Source: Euwallacea fornicatus
Taxonomy: Eukaryota; Arthropoda; Insecta; Coleoptera; Curculionidae
Assembly: GCF_040115645.1 (NCBI RefSeq)
Contig: NC_089562.1
Location: forward strand, 2,790,001 to 2,854,000
Reading direction: 5' to 3'
DNA length: 64,000 bases
Shown here: positions 11,901 to 24,900 of the stretch, piece by piece
Position numbering within the stretch: the first letter of the stretch is position 1
How the letters are laid out: the number at the start of each line of letters is the position of its first letter
Made by a program: the position numbers and the translations under genes
The notes under the pieces: generated by a model
What the model saw: the letters and a program-made list of their open reading frames with translations, nothing else
What the model was told of the DNA's origin: nothing
Databases searched by the model: none

Positions 11901-12737
11901 TGCAATTACAGGTAAGAAGCATTGCTAGATAATTCCTAAACGTTCTGATAATTCTCCAATCTTTACTAATTTAAAAAATGAATGAGATACTTGGTTTTTT
12001 TTTTCAATTTGGATATTGCCTCTATTTACTTTGCATTAGGAATTAAAGAAGTTCTCTTAATGATTTTCAGGCTGACATTACTGGTATTCCTGTTATTCGG
12101 GCCCACTCTAAAGATATTACCGCACTTGGCGTGGCAATGGCCGCGGGAATGGCCAAAGGAATAGAAATTTGGGATATAAATGCGGAAGAAAGAGAACTCG
12201 TTCCGAGTGATACGTTTTTGCCTACTTCAACTGAAGATGGTGAGTACAGTATTCAAATAGTTTACGAGATATAAATGTACACAGAAATGATCATCGGTAT
12301 GTACTCGTATTTAACCATGTAAAGCGGATATTGGCAGATTAGCATTATTAGATGTTCTTTTTAGAAAGAGACACAAGATACACTAAATGGAAAATGGCAG
12401 TACAGCGATCCCTTGGTTGGGTTTCACCTAAGAAATCGGCTATTATGACAGGTAATATTTTACTTCTCGTTATTTTACATTTTTAAGGATCGAAAGACAA
12501 AGACTAAAACATTGCTTTATACGAAAGCATTAAAAGCAGCGGACTTTTCGCTTTTGACTATATTACATAATTGTATAGAAGAGTGTATGTGCTTGAATTT
12601 TCCCAATGGTAATTTTCTTATTGACTTCCTTTTATTTTTCAGAGGAGAGATACCAATTATTGGCCAGCATACCGGGCAGCGTTTACACGATATTAAGTTT
12701 TGGGCTTTTAATACTCTCACAATACTTTGAAAGTTAA
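5942..12737 (+). CDS. Glycerol kinase family protein (FGGY), 11 exons, catalytic motifs degraded
   Basis: Exons: 5942-6179, 9453-9545, 9628-9845, 10007-10222, 11081-11191, 11247-11325, 11504-11681, 11731-11911, 12071-12239, 12365-12451, 12643-12737. All junctions are in phase and give 554 residues, the usual animal glycerol kinase length. The fold is preserved: GITNQRETTIVWD (residues 87-99, with the Arg-Glu pair), WNDIRT, LFGTVDTWLLW, APYWRKDARG and an alpha-helical C-terminal lobe. The last exon ends in a hydrophobic tail (residues about 535-551), like the membrane tail of long GK isoforms. However, the phosphate loop DQGT is DAST (17-20), the GDQ catalytic Asp is Asn259, the nucleotide-binding GTG is RSG (280-282) and DGG is DGI (425-427). 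Active kinases phosphorylate glycerol to glycerol-3-phosphate with ATP. This paralogue probably does so poorly or not at all. Intron 1 is 3.3 kb and shows no recognisable insert. Confidence 0.9.
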
Positions 12738-15631
12738 GTTAGTAATAATACTACAAAGGGATATATTTATATAGACTTTTTTTTTACTTTGTTATGTGAA
12801 TATCCCTTGTGTTGTCTTGCAATTGAAAAAATTATGTGGGCCAACTGCTGGCAGTATAGAACCATATTTCATAATTTGTCTATGGGATCCTACTTCTACA
12901 TATTAAGTATATTAATTAATTAGTTAATTATTATCTGTATAAGAAGGAGGGATATTATACTCGTGATATAATTTGCCTTGCTGTAAGTTGTACTTAAAAT
13001 GTTACTGTATTTTCATGAATGCTCGTCAATTGCTTAGCGATACTCGCCCATCTGTTCAGGAATTTTCGTATATTTTGCAATGGACGAGGAAATGTGGTGA
13101 ATGTTTTTATTAATTGTTATGTTTGTTAATAATTATTTACTTGCTGTTCAATACAGTTTATTATTGATTTCATGGATAACATTTTATTATTCCATCGAGT
13201 CTCTGCAAACGAGCAACTCGAATACAAATCGTTCATAGTCGACAATCTTCTTTTAAAATCAAACTGCGCCATTCCATCAAGAAAGCTCCAGAGTCGAATT
13301 AGGAAAGTCAATTGAACTTTTTTTTGGTGTTGGAAATATTGATATTGTTTATTTTTTTCATTGTTAAAAAAACGTCAATACACAATTGAAATTTACTGTA
13401 GCAACACAGAAATAAAACCAGAGAGATACATTAAATGTGGATGACTTTTATTATAAGCATTTTTTAACTATTTACATAAACTCTATTTACATAAAAGTCG
13501 AAGAATAAATAATATTGTGGATTTATTAACTATTTTAAAAAATGTTCGCATTTGGCATTTTGTCCATATTTTAACAGGCTCAGCACCCACCCAAACCTTA
13601 AAAATAGTTTAATCGTCAATACATGGGAAATATGAAAATACTGATTCAGCGAGACCATGATATTTCTAGTTTCACGTTTACTTCCATTACTATTTATCTT
13701 TAGTTTCATGTCAATGTTTTTAAAAGTAATAAATAATTACCACCCCCCCTTGTTCTAAGTTATTGGAGTGCCCGGGGGCAAAATGCAGAGTTAAGTTTTA
13801 ATACCGTTTTCATCTGGTCTGGTTATAAAATAATACATTTTTGGATTGTTGTTAACTATTACTTAATAAATAAAGCTTTACTTGTCAAATGTAGGGACAT
13901 ATATTTGCTTGAAAAAATGTCCAGTACTGTTTGAATATTAACTCCTTTACCACCATTTTATAATCACAAGCAATCTGTGTTAATATTCATTTGGCACAAA
14001 TATATAAAGTATTTTTTTTTAGTTTAGCCCCATTGCTAGTAGTTCAATAATTTAAGGAACTATTATGAGAATTTGTTACATATGCAAATTCTAAAAATAA
14101 AATTTTGTTAATGAGTAAGGTAATCGGTATTTTCTTGGGTCACAGCGTATACTTTTTTATAAGCTTAGACTCCAGCAAAATTTCTACAAGATGCTTAAAT
14201 CTGTATTCTAACGCATGCAATTGAAAGATGGCCCATTTCAAAATTGTTTTAACCTTTCAATAAATTTTTAAATAAAATGCACATATTATGCAGAGGTAGG
14301 TAAACTTATAATACTGTCTTAAATTGTACGTGCCCGATCGTGACATGCCCTGAACCAAGAAACTTCCGTTTTTTAATAACCGGATACTCAAAGAACTTGT
14401 TTTTCTGAGATAACGTTTAATATTCATAACAAATCGAGACTGATTTGTGAAATAAACTATTTGCTACCCAACCTGATTTTTTGCGACATCTGGTATATAC
14501 GTTTGAGGATGTCTAATCATTTTTAATTTATTCTAAAAACTATGCGGCGGTATTTTTTAGAGGTCAAGCTACTATTTGCCACCCCCCTCTTTATTGTTTC
14601 CAATATTGATTTCCTCAAATTTCACTTTCTTAATGCCACTAGATCAATTTATTAGCAACTCTACCTGGAAAACAATTTTCGTGTAAATCACAAAATTGGC
14701 CGTCATTCAGTCTTTTTTTCAACGTTTCTATCAACATTATCCTCTAGGTAAAATTGTCAAGACTTTCATCTATTGTTCCCTAATCAAATTAGTAGAAACT
14801 GTTTCGTTTCATTCGTTTTGTCCATATAACCGTAACTTGTCACTCACGTTTAAGTGTTAACAACAAATTAATAATATGGTCCTAAGATTAAAATTATTCG
14901 TGTGTTGTTAACTTTAACACGACGTGCGTTATCAATAATCAAGGATATTACTAATATCCGATACTCTACTCGAACGTTTTTATTGAAATTAGCTTTTAGT
15001 TAAAGTTTCATTAATAATTTGACTTCAAAAATGCAGGATAAATATTAAATATCCCGTATGGTATTACGACCGTTCTTCGTGACGACATACTGTTGAATTA
15101 ATTTGAGATTAAACTCGTAATTAAATTTCTAGATTCTCCTGTAATTAGGGGCCAAATTATTCATGTGCTCTCAATTATAACGGCAAGCTAATTTCCATAG
15201 ATACGTTGAAATAGAGCCTCAGTCTCGATTAGATTCTTTGCCTTTACGAAACCTAGCTTGATGTTAAAGTTAACAGCACATTAATAATTTGGTTTTACTC
15301 TACTTATTACAGTAAACTGAAATCTTCGTTGATCTCTTGAATTTTCTGAATTCACGAATCATCCATTGTGTAACTAAATTTCTTCATAGAGTTTTATAAT
15401 CGAGCACGTCATTTCCACGTAAATCCCGCAGTCTTTTTTTAGAAATTTTAGTCAACCTTGATGAGTCGCAATTTCTTCGCAGCCCAATACACATTTTCCC
15501 ATTTCGGCTAAAAAAATATCTGTATTTAAAAAAAAGTTAGATATAATTATTTTATTTACTCAAGTCAACGACCTACGAACTTATACTAATAACGAACCCT
15601 TAGATATCGAGAGTCATATGACGACTACTTG
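12738..15631. other. AT-rich region between convergent 3' ends
   Basis: The 3' UTRs of the glycerol-kinase-like gene (AATAAA near 13411 and 13504) and of Cbl (hexamer on the minus strand at 15551-15556, about 75 bp after its stop) lie here. Short open frames in between look random. I recognise no gene or transposon. Confidence 0.5.
15551..15556 (-). terminator. Putative polyadenylation signal of Cbl
   Basis: An AATAAA hexamer on the minus strand lies about 75 bp after the Cbl stop codon. This is inferred from the motif and its position. Confidence 0.4.
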
Positions 15632-18600
15632 CTATCCTAGTTTTGTACCGAATTCGTGTAAAATATCACAAGCCATATCCACGTTGTTTCTCGATATACC
15701 TAAAGCTCTGATTACAGAATCCCTGGAATAGCCCTCGCTTACTAATTTCTTAATATAATCCATATTCAAATTTTCATAAGACACGTTCGCTTCGCGTTCC
15801 AGGGGATTTACCCGCTTTTTATGTTTCGGAGGCAGTTGCTCAACTTCCACATTTTCGTAAGGCTTTCCACTGATATTAGGGGTGGTATTCGACTTGGGGG
15901 GTAACGGTTTGGGTGCTGTTCTATTAGAGGGGCAGCTCAGATGTCGTGGAGGGGTCTTGCAAGTGTCGATAACGTTGTTATCACAATTCGATACTACTAG
16001 ACCAACAATAGTTTCAGGGGTGCTTAATTCCACGTGATCGACATCCGGATTGCGCATCTCCAACATCGAACTGCTTTTAGGAAGAGTTTCTATCTCTATA
16101 GAGTGGTTACTAGTCAGGTTCGTCACGGACTGAGATTGTGCCTCGCATAGGCCTTGTGTAATACCGGTTCCGTTACGTGGGATATGCGAGGACGTTGTGG
16201 GTATCGGAGGTGACTCGTGAGTGGGGGAACTCTTCCTCGGTGGCAAAGGCGGCGGAGCGGTCGTAGGAACAACTACGGTACCTGGAGGATTGCGTCTCAC
16301 GAATCTAGGACTGCTTCCAGGTGATATCATGGGACTTGAAGAATGCTAAAAATGGCACGTAGTTTGGAAATCGTTTTTGGGTGAATCAATAAGATCTGTT
16401 CGAAAATCGTGCACAATCATTATCTAAATTTCAATATTTGACGGGTCTCACAGAAAAACTATTATTGATTTAATTCAGTACATTACTTACTGAAATTTCA
16501 GTCCTTGGTTTCAATGCTAAGGCATGCAAACTGCTGCCTGCGCAGTTCCATAACTCGCCGGCATCCTGAAAAAGTGTCTCTCCTGAGAATATTTGGAACA
16601 CCCCCAGCAATCTACTTACCAGTTATTGCCTTTATTTAATATTTAAATAGACATTAAAATACGTAATCCACCGCATGCTCTATAAATACCAATTAACACA
16701 ATTGGAAACCAAGGGACGTTCTTTTTTTATTATATGTAAACTTTTACAGTTAGATTCAGTGGGAAAAAAGCCGAACTCAACAAAAAATAGTGTCAGATAG
16801 CTTTAAATTCAAAATAATTCAAATCAACACTATAGGTATATGTGCATATAAGAAACAATCTATTTTTGTGGTTTTTTATGAGTTTCCAGTCAGTCTATGG
16901 TTACATTTACTGGGTGCCAATAAATATTTTACAAACGGCAGACAAGCACAAATAGTAATATTTTAAAGATTCTATACTGTAAGTGCCTCATTTGCAGTAA
17001 ACGTGTCTATTTAAATTACCCACAAGAAGCGACATACAGTGCCAACAAGCCAAGTTAATGATGGATGTTTGCAAGAGGAATATCAAACCATGAACTAATG
17101 AGTGCCAAATATAAATGAAAACAATCGAAAATTGCAAAATTTTAATTAAAAAAAAAACACAAATGCCCTTTCATCAATGAATAGTAATCTTTCGCGAAAA
17201 TAACGGGGACAGCAGTATTTTAAGCAGGAAAGTTGGGAAGGGAGGTTCATTCGGTCAAAAACGGAAACTGTAAAATGCCTAATTTGCATTAAAAAAAAAT
17301 ATGACCATATCACGCAACCTTGCGCAAATTTAACCAACCTCATAGTTGGTCAAATAATCTGAATTCTTCATGGATGGCCGTAATACGCGTAATGACCTCG
17401 ATTTTTCTTCATCTCTTTTGCCGGAGCTATAGGACAGTTCCTTGGAATTCGTTTATTACGTATGGTACCTACCTGTAGCCTGATATATATTTTTTCGCAT
17501 GTAAACGAACTGCGAAAACGTGAATATTATGTGAAAATAAAAGGAAAATGACAGAGTTTCGATATCTTGAGAAAAATCATATATTAGCTGGATCAATAGA
17601 GTAACCGCAGTGAAAAATTCTGCTGGCACTAAATCTCTGTACTTCCAATAATAATTATTACATTAAAAATGCCACATTGGCTATTACTGTATATCTTTTT
17701 TAACAATGATTGTAAAAATTACCCAAATAAATGTGATGATCTCTTGCAGAAATATGTAAACGATTTCACAGTATTGCTTCTTCCCAACAAAATTTTATCA
17801 TTTCATTTTATATGTTAATATCAACTCCGCCTCCTAGAAAGGCGCATTATTAATTGAAGATCCTTTTTTAATATTAAAACAAAAAATCACAGTGTATAAA
17901 TTGACTTCACATCAACATTGATGACGTCATTTAAGATATGCATTATAATCTTATTTTCCCCTCATGTGAAGCAACTTTTGTGTGAAACCGTTTTCACTAA
18001 AATTAATAATTCTTCAAATAATTGACTGCAACAAGATAACTGAACCTCGCAATAGAACCAATGGGGCGGAGTATTGGTTATTGTTAAGTAGATTGTAAGA
18101 CTCACATTTGTGGTCGTTAGTCAAAAACACTCATAACATCTTACTTCAAATTGAAATTATGTGATGTTTCGAAAGGGAAAATAAAAAATAAATATATGAA
18201 AATATATAGAGAAAAGTTATATTGAAACTATATTTTATATTAAAATAAATAGATTTTAGTATCTTACAATAGAACTTTATTGCCACGGGTTGCGACTAAT
18301 TTTTTCATCTCAACTGTCCATTGATTGATAAGGATATGCTTCTTGCGGCCATGTTAAATTATCTTAAAATAGTCTACAGGTTGACAGTTATGGTAGTGAC
18401 GTATTTTAGAAGGCATCATATCTCAGATCTTTTTTGTTTTGGTAACGATTTAAAAGTGGCGTTTGAGCCGTTTAGTACCATCCACGATATAAATCACTCG
18501 AGTCATTGAAGCAAACAAAAAAAATGATGACCAAAAAAACACATTGAAGCCAGCGCTATCATAAAACTCTTCATGACGTAATTAATTGATTTAAATCGAC

Positions 18601-21103
18601 AGAATGTACTCCTTTTTTACCCAGGCTCAAAGTCCTCTACAATTTTGATACATTCACATTTTATTCACGAGGTCATGGTGACAAAAAAAAATCGAGCTTA
18701 CCAAGGAGCGATTGAAATGATAATCACACAATTAAAAACAAACCGCTGTAGTTCATAAAAGTTTTCTCTTAAAAGAATATCTAAAAGAAACTTTAAAATT
18801 TCGTTTTTTTTTCACTTTATAATAAAACATGCAGAATATGATAAAATTCATGCACCAGTGAACACACCGATCAGTAAAATGATATGACTGACGCGGCTTC
18901 AAGCTAAAATAAAAATAAAGCCCATTTGAAATGTTCAAGCTGCCATTTTTGAACATCATGCGCAACACATAACAGCCAAATGCTATTCCGAATAGTTATT
19001 TGAATGATTAGCCTCGTTGTGCGGTACCTCAAATTCCTCTTCGTCGTCCAAAGTCGAACTGTTCTGAGAAACAGTGGGAAAATTCTTCCGGTTGTGGGAT
19101 TTTTTGGGGTCAAACGGGTCCACTACTATTTGCTCAGTTCCTTTGATTTCCGCTCGGCAGAATGGACATCCTTGGCTACCTTGGCCTTCTGAACCCTGAA
19201 AAAGAAAAAATAATGTGTTAAAACACTTGAAAAATGTTAAAAAATATCTTGAAAATTTTGCGTACCGCTTGCCATGCTGTTAAACACGGTGTGCACAATA
19301 AATGGCCGCACGGTTCTATCCGCACATCTTTGTCGTTTTCGGCGCATATTTTGCATAACTGAAACGTACTCCCCATCTCGCAATACAATTCATACTGCTC
19401 CTGTGTTACAGCTATATGGTCTTCCTGACTCGGCTGTACCGCCCAAGAAAGATCTGGATTATTTGATCTTCCGTCCGGATACAGGTAGCTGCGAAACGTA
19501 ATTTAATGTAAGTATTACTTGCTTCATATTCTCTAAGCATACATAAAATGCATACTCACAATCCTTCTCGATAGCCATCCAAGAGAGCTTGAATAAGGCT
19601 TTTATTCTGAGGTATTGTCTGCAGAATTTCCCCATCTGGCGTAACATAACCAATAGCCCATTGACCCAACCGGGTGCAGGAAAGTCGAAATACATAAGAA
19701 CCAGCTTTATTTATATACCTTTGCAACCGAGCTTTAACTTCATCATAGGTAAGAAAAGCTACATAACCTGGATGGGTGACTGCTAAAATCTGCCAGTTGC
19801 GAAGCAAAGTTGTCCATGGTTGAAACAATCTAAAAATATAGAAATATGATGTAAAAAATGTGAATTTTTCAAAAGATTTTTATAACTAGTTTAAAGTTTA
19901 GTAATTGGCTTATTAATTTACTTATAAGCTTCTGTATGTATACTACGTGATACTTAAACTCTCATATATATAGATGTTACATACATATACATATAAATAA
20001 TATCCTTTTATTTAAACAAAAACATAGATCAAACTTATTAATGTAAACTTTCCTCTGACCATCAATTCTTATAAATCCTCACATATCTAGATATTTATTT
20101 AATGCAAAAAAAAACAGAAAATATCTCCAAAATCTTACCTTGTGAAGACATCAAATTCAAAGTTGGATATGTAATCATTACAGGTGAGATCTATTGTGGA
20201 TTTTAAGGCCATTGCTTCCAACCCTGAACTAATGGGATGGACATTGTTTAACTCTTGACGGAAAATCTTCCAAGGAACCAAAGTACTGGAAAGAATCCAT
20301 ATTTAATTTAATATTATTGAATGTCATTTCTGTTCTGCATATTGTTTCATAATTTTATATAAAATATTATGGTAAGTGTTTTGTACTTGTGTCCTTAATG
20401 ATATACAGCATTATGTGATTTCTGTTGATCAATTCAGTGGAAATTGTGTCAGATTTGAATATCTCTGCATAATTCAAGAAATAACTTGCACTGTAGAATG
20501 ATTCATAAAGGATAAAGTCTGATGTACTGAAGATATTAAAAATACTAAGGAAAGTACTCACCTATTGCCAAAGTTATTCTTCCAAAAATCAGCGGCATCA
20601 GACTTTGTAATACGGAATTGATCACCTGCAAACCATCCACTGGGAAACAGTGCTTTAAGTTCACTTAACATATGGCTAAACACTAAACTTAATTTTGTCA
20701 GATTTCTTCTATAATGCGAATTTTCATCAAACATTTTGTCCTTGCCTTCCTTAAACAATTTAATGGCCTGCTTACATTTTCTCATTAAATTGATTATAAA
20801 AACATTAAAATATTCAATACTATACAATGCAGACATGTTGTCTTCATATTTTGAATAAATAAGCCTCAGTCTTTGGTACGTATCTGGCAAAATGTCCAGT
20901 ATAAATGGGGGAGAGTTCTTCAAATTCATTCTTTGATGCTGGCACAGTTTCACCACTTTGTCCATTAATTTCCACGTTTTGTCCAAAGTCCGTTTGTCCG
21001 TTGCGAATTTTGGATGAGCCACAACATCCGAAAAAGCTCCTTGGAGCTTTGAGAATATTGTTGACAAATTTTTGTGTTGTATGGGGCGATTCCGGCCCGA
21101 CAT
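15632..21103 (-). CDS. Cbl: Cbl-family E3 ubiquitin-protein ligase, 7 exons
   Basis: Exons from 5' to 3' on the minus strand: 21103-20562, 20285-20139, 19829-19560, 19488-19266, 19195-19028, 16565-16491, 16345-15632. All are in phase, giving 712 residues. The order is the tyrosine-kinase-binding domain (four-helix bundle in exon 1, EF-hand across exons 1-2, SH2 with FRLSCTRLGQWAIGY in exon 3), linker with QEQYELY (Tyr355 matches the regulatory linker Tyr of c-Cbl), RING finger (Cys365, Cys368, Cys380, His382, Cys385, Cys388, Cys404, Cys407), then proline-rich segments (APPPLPPRKS, PKPLPPKS) and a C-terminal UBA domain. Cbl ubiquitinates activated receptor tyrosine kinases such as EGFR. The track's longer exon 1 frame starts at a GTG; the ATG at 21103 gives the normal MSGRNRP start. 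Exon 5 can also be read through into a stop (short isoform). The intron between exons 5 and 6 is 2.46 kb. Confidence 0.95.
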
Positions 21104-21655
21104 GATTTGAAACGTGTATAGCACTGGCACTACTTAATATGCATTACCGGAATATTTTCACTACACTAAACATTTCTAATATATCCTCTAATTTCCATTA
21201 CTGGTTATTATTCTATTAATTAATAGATTACTTCCACTAGTAAACAACTCCATTCAGCATCCATTCACGAATTTCTTGAAATTTTCGTACGACCCGAGTG
21301 GCCAGTGGTGATTAGTAGATGACAGTGACAGTTTTGATCCTGACAAATGACAAATAGACTTCAATTAACCTCCGTCACTACCGAAAAATTATAAGTCTTT
21401 TCAATTATTTATTGAGAATAAGAACGTACCGCCTGAACTCAACAAGAACTAACGGAATAATATTTTATTTTTAAAAAAGTTGCAGGGTTCTTCAGTAACT
21501 GATTTTTGAGATATTTTTATGTTATGTATTAGATATCATTTTAGCTTTCTTAAAGTATTAAATTACCTTTAATTAATATTTTTAATTAAGTTTTCAGTTT
21601 TTGTAGAACAATCGACCATCTCTACATATTTCAGAACATAAGAACTGGTTAGAAA

Positions 21656-21799
21656 TTGGAGCCGTATTCTATAGCAAGATGTGAGAAAGCTAATCAAATT
21701 TTTAGCTGTGTTGATTGGTCAAAAAATTTAGCTGGCAACATTGATTGGTTAAAATGTTTTATCCTTGATATTACGTGTTTCTATAGAATCGAGCTCCAA
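21656..21799. repeat. MITE-like imperfect inverted repeat in the Cbl/DNAJB promoter region
   Basis: A segment of about 144 bp begins TTGGAGC.. ATTCTATAG and ends CTATAGAAT..GCTCCAA, an inverted repeat of roughly 19 bp with three mismatches in the middle. The interior is also partly palindromic. It contains two direct copies of a GATTGGT block (inverted CCAAT) about 27 bp apart. No coding capacity is seen. It lies in the 820 bp between two divergently transcribed genes. Confidence 0.5.
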
Positions 21800-21924
21800 C
21801 GATCAGATGATTGAAACCATAAAAAAAGTCAAAATTAATAATTAATAAATAAGAAGAGCTCTAAAGGGGCCACAAAACAAGGTTTTAAGTTTATTTATTG
21901 AGAGTATTCGAGCAGAAGTGAACA

Positions 21925-24900
21925 ATGGATGGCAATAAAGATGAAGCAGCAAAGTGCATTGAAATGGCCGAGAAATACATTAAACAGAGGAATAAGGAAA
22001 AAGCTCAGAAGTTCCTTCATAAGGCAGAAAGGTTGTTCCCTACGCAAAGAGCGAAAGGTAAGAAGGCACCCTCGATAAGAATAAGTAAGGCGCTACTTTA
22101 GTAAGAGTGTTGACTGTCTCTAAAGCTATTGATTGCTTTTCAACAGTGAGATTGGAATATGCAAATATATAATTAGCCATTGACCCATCTGTATATGTTT
22201 ACATTTAAGGCAATCATTTCATTATTGAGACTTTTTAGCTGCTAAGTGCCATTTCTTCAATGTGTTGTTGAATTGCACATGTATTAACTTGCAGTCAAGG
22301 ATAACTATCATGTGTTTCATATAGGGGTTCTTACTGCAACTGGGGCATATTCAGTATCTTTGGTTTTTGGGATTTTGGAGTTTTGTCAGGGTTATGGTAT
22401 GCAGATATGGTTTGTTGGAGTCTTATTTTGAAAATATTGACGTTCAACTATTTCAAATGCAGATGTGATCTAATTCATTACTCAAATTTTTGAGAGAAAA
22501 AGGAAGCCAAATCCCTAGTCACAAATTCTTTTGGCACAAGAAAGTGTAATACTATTTCTAAAAGCTTTTAGTTATATAGGATGTTAAAGTTCAGTTTAAA
22601 TTATTTTTTTATTTATGAGTTTTACAACTTTTGAGATATTAAGTAAAAAATTGTATAGTATGCACTGTATATGTTAATGTAAACTCACAGTCATATGGAA
22701 ATAAATATTCTGGTATGGCTGCTATTTGTCCTTGTTGCAGAGGAACAGTCATCTTAACCTGTAATGTATTTTTTGCAGATCTTTTACTCCAAGTTTCAAT
22801 TATGCCAGACAACATTGAAACTGAACAATCTAAACTGCGGAGGCAGTCTATTCCAAGGGATGCTTCTCCGAAGAAACCAGAATATACATCAGAACAGCTG
22901 TTGTTGGTAAAGAGAATAAGGTAAGCCATCTGAAGGAAAGTTGTGACATAAATGAAATATGTACAAGGATATCATAATAACATTTCTTATTAATATTTCA
23001 GGGCTTGCAGGGATTACTATGAAATTCTGTCAGTAAGCAAGGATGCTACAGATAGTGAAATAAAGAAGGCTTACCGAAAAATTGCTTTACAATTGCATCC
23101 AGACAAAAACCGAGCTCCTGGGGCAGATGAAGCCTTTAAAGCTGTTGGTAAGTCAATAATTGAAACTTAATGAGAAGCCATCTTTAACACTGTTGCAGTT
23201 TGAAAATATAAACAATTTAAAATAATACATTTTATTTTAAATATTCTTTGACACTATGTTACCTACTCAGTACGATCTTGATTAGTTATTTGCTATTTAT
23301 TTTGGTTGTTTTGTGTAAATTTCCTCTAAATAAATAAGATACATATCAATTCATATTTTGTACTGAACTAAAAGAACTTAAGAATAATTTTTATATTGTT
23401 GAATGTTTTGCAGCTTATGGGCAGGACTTTTTGTTTAAGGTAATGCCGTGGCAGTATTAACGGACACTGAAAGACGCAACCAATACGACTTATACGGAAA
23501 AGACGATGAAAGAATGAGTAGGAACAATCATTCTCGTTCTTATACCAGGGGATTTGAGGCGGAAGTCAATCCCGACGAATTGTTTAACATGTTTTTTGGA
23601 ACAGGATTTGGATCCAACGTTTACGTTCGTAGAGGTGGGCGGTGGCAGAGACAAGCAGCTGATAGCCAGCAGGAGCATAGACATGCTAGGGAGGTAATAG
23701 ATAATTTAACTATGTGTTAATAAGCTTTGAATTTAAATTGAGGGTCTTGTCTGCTTTTGTTGCAGAATCAGAACGGGGGAATATCGGCAATTGTACAGCT
23801 TCTGCCGATTTTGATTGCCATTCTCTTATCTGTGGCGTCCAGCTTTTTTATTTCAGATCCTCCTTATAGTTTATCTACTAGTGCGTAAGTATCGTTTTAT
23901 TGCGTTTTACAATTTCACACCATTAATTAAAAAATGCAAAATAATTAAAATTTAATAGGAAATATCGTTGAAGAGTTTTCAAACAATGTTGAGTCACCTT
24001 TAATAATGTTCACCTTAGTAATTGATGTAATGCCACAAATTTCACTGATAATGGCGTAGATGTCCGGAAAATATTTCTAATTATATTTCGATAGTCGTGA
24101 AAGCCTTCATATCCCGATGTGAATAACATTAATATAAAAAAAGAGAACATTCAATTCTTGAAGTAAATAAGGAACCCCATTTTCTTTATAATACTTTCAG
24201 GAAGTACCCGATAATGAGAAGAACTCACAATTTGCAAGTGCCCTACTTTGTCAAAGAGAATTTCCATTCAGAGTATCAAGGCTCGGTGAAACGGCTCGAG
24301 TTGTCAGTGGAAGAAGAATATGTTTCGAACTTGAGGCACCAGTGCTACAGAGAAAAAAGCTACCGTAAATGTTGCCTTTTTGTTTTTCTTTTATTTTATA
24401 CGCTATTTAGTCAGGGTAATTTAGTTCATTAACGCCATTTCGAAATTCTCGCTTATGCTTAAATACGACAATACATTGCCTGCTTCGTTTTTAACTAACT
24501 GGACATTCCGAGATACCGTTTAATGATCCAATATAGTTGCTGGGAGAAACGGTACTGTTTTTTTGTAAGTGGTGACAACTATAGATCATGGATGAAAATT
24601 ATATGACACATTGAGTTTTTTCATCGCTTTCCAACTGCCAATATATGTGTAAAACGGCGCAACGTATAAGATGCATCCTGCATCTATGGAATATTAAATT
24701 TCACTAGTAGTCATTTAAATTTGCTTTAGCATGAATCGTTTGAACGTAGTTTATTTGTGGTAGGTACTAGATGCATTATGCGGCAAATCTCCATATATTT
24801 TTAATCTACAACAGTCTAGATTTTTATATTCAATACTGTGCAAAAACACGACAAAATTTGGTTGCTTCTTTGTGGTATTGTTGGTTTTTAATTTTTTTTT

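Noticed and set aside
22639..22929. 96-codon minus-strand frame over DNAJB exon 2
   Set aside because: It is the antisense shadow of a coding exon that is supported by phase-consistent splicing on the plus strand.
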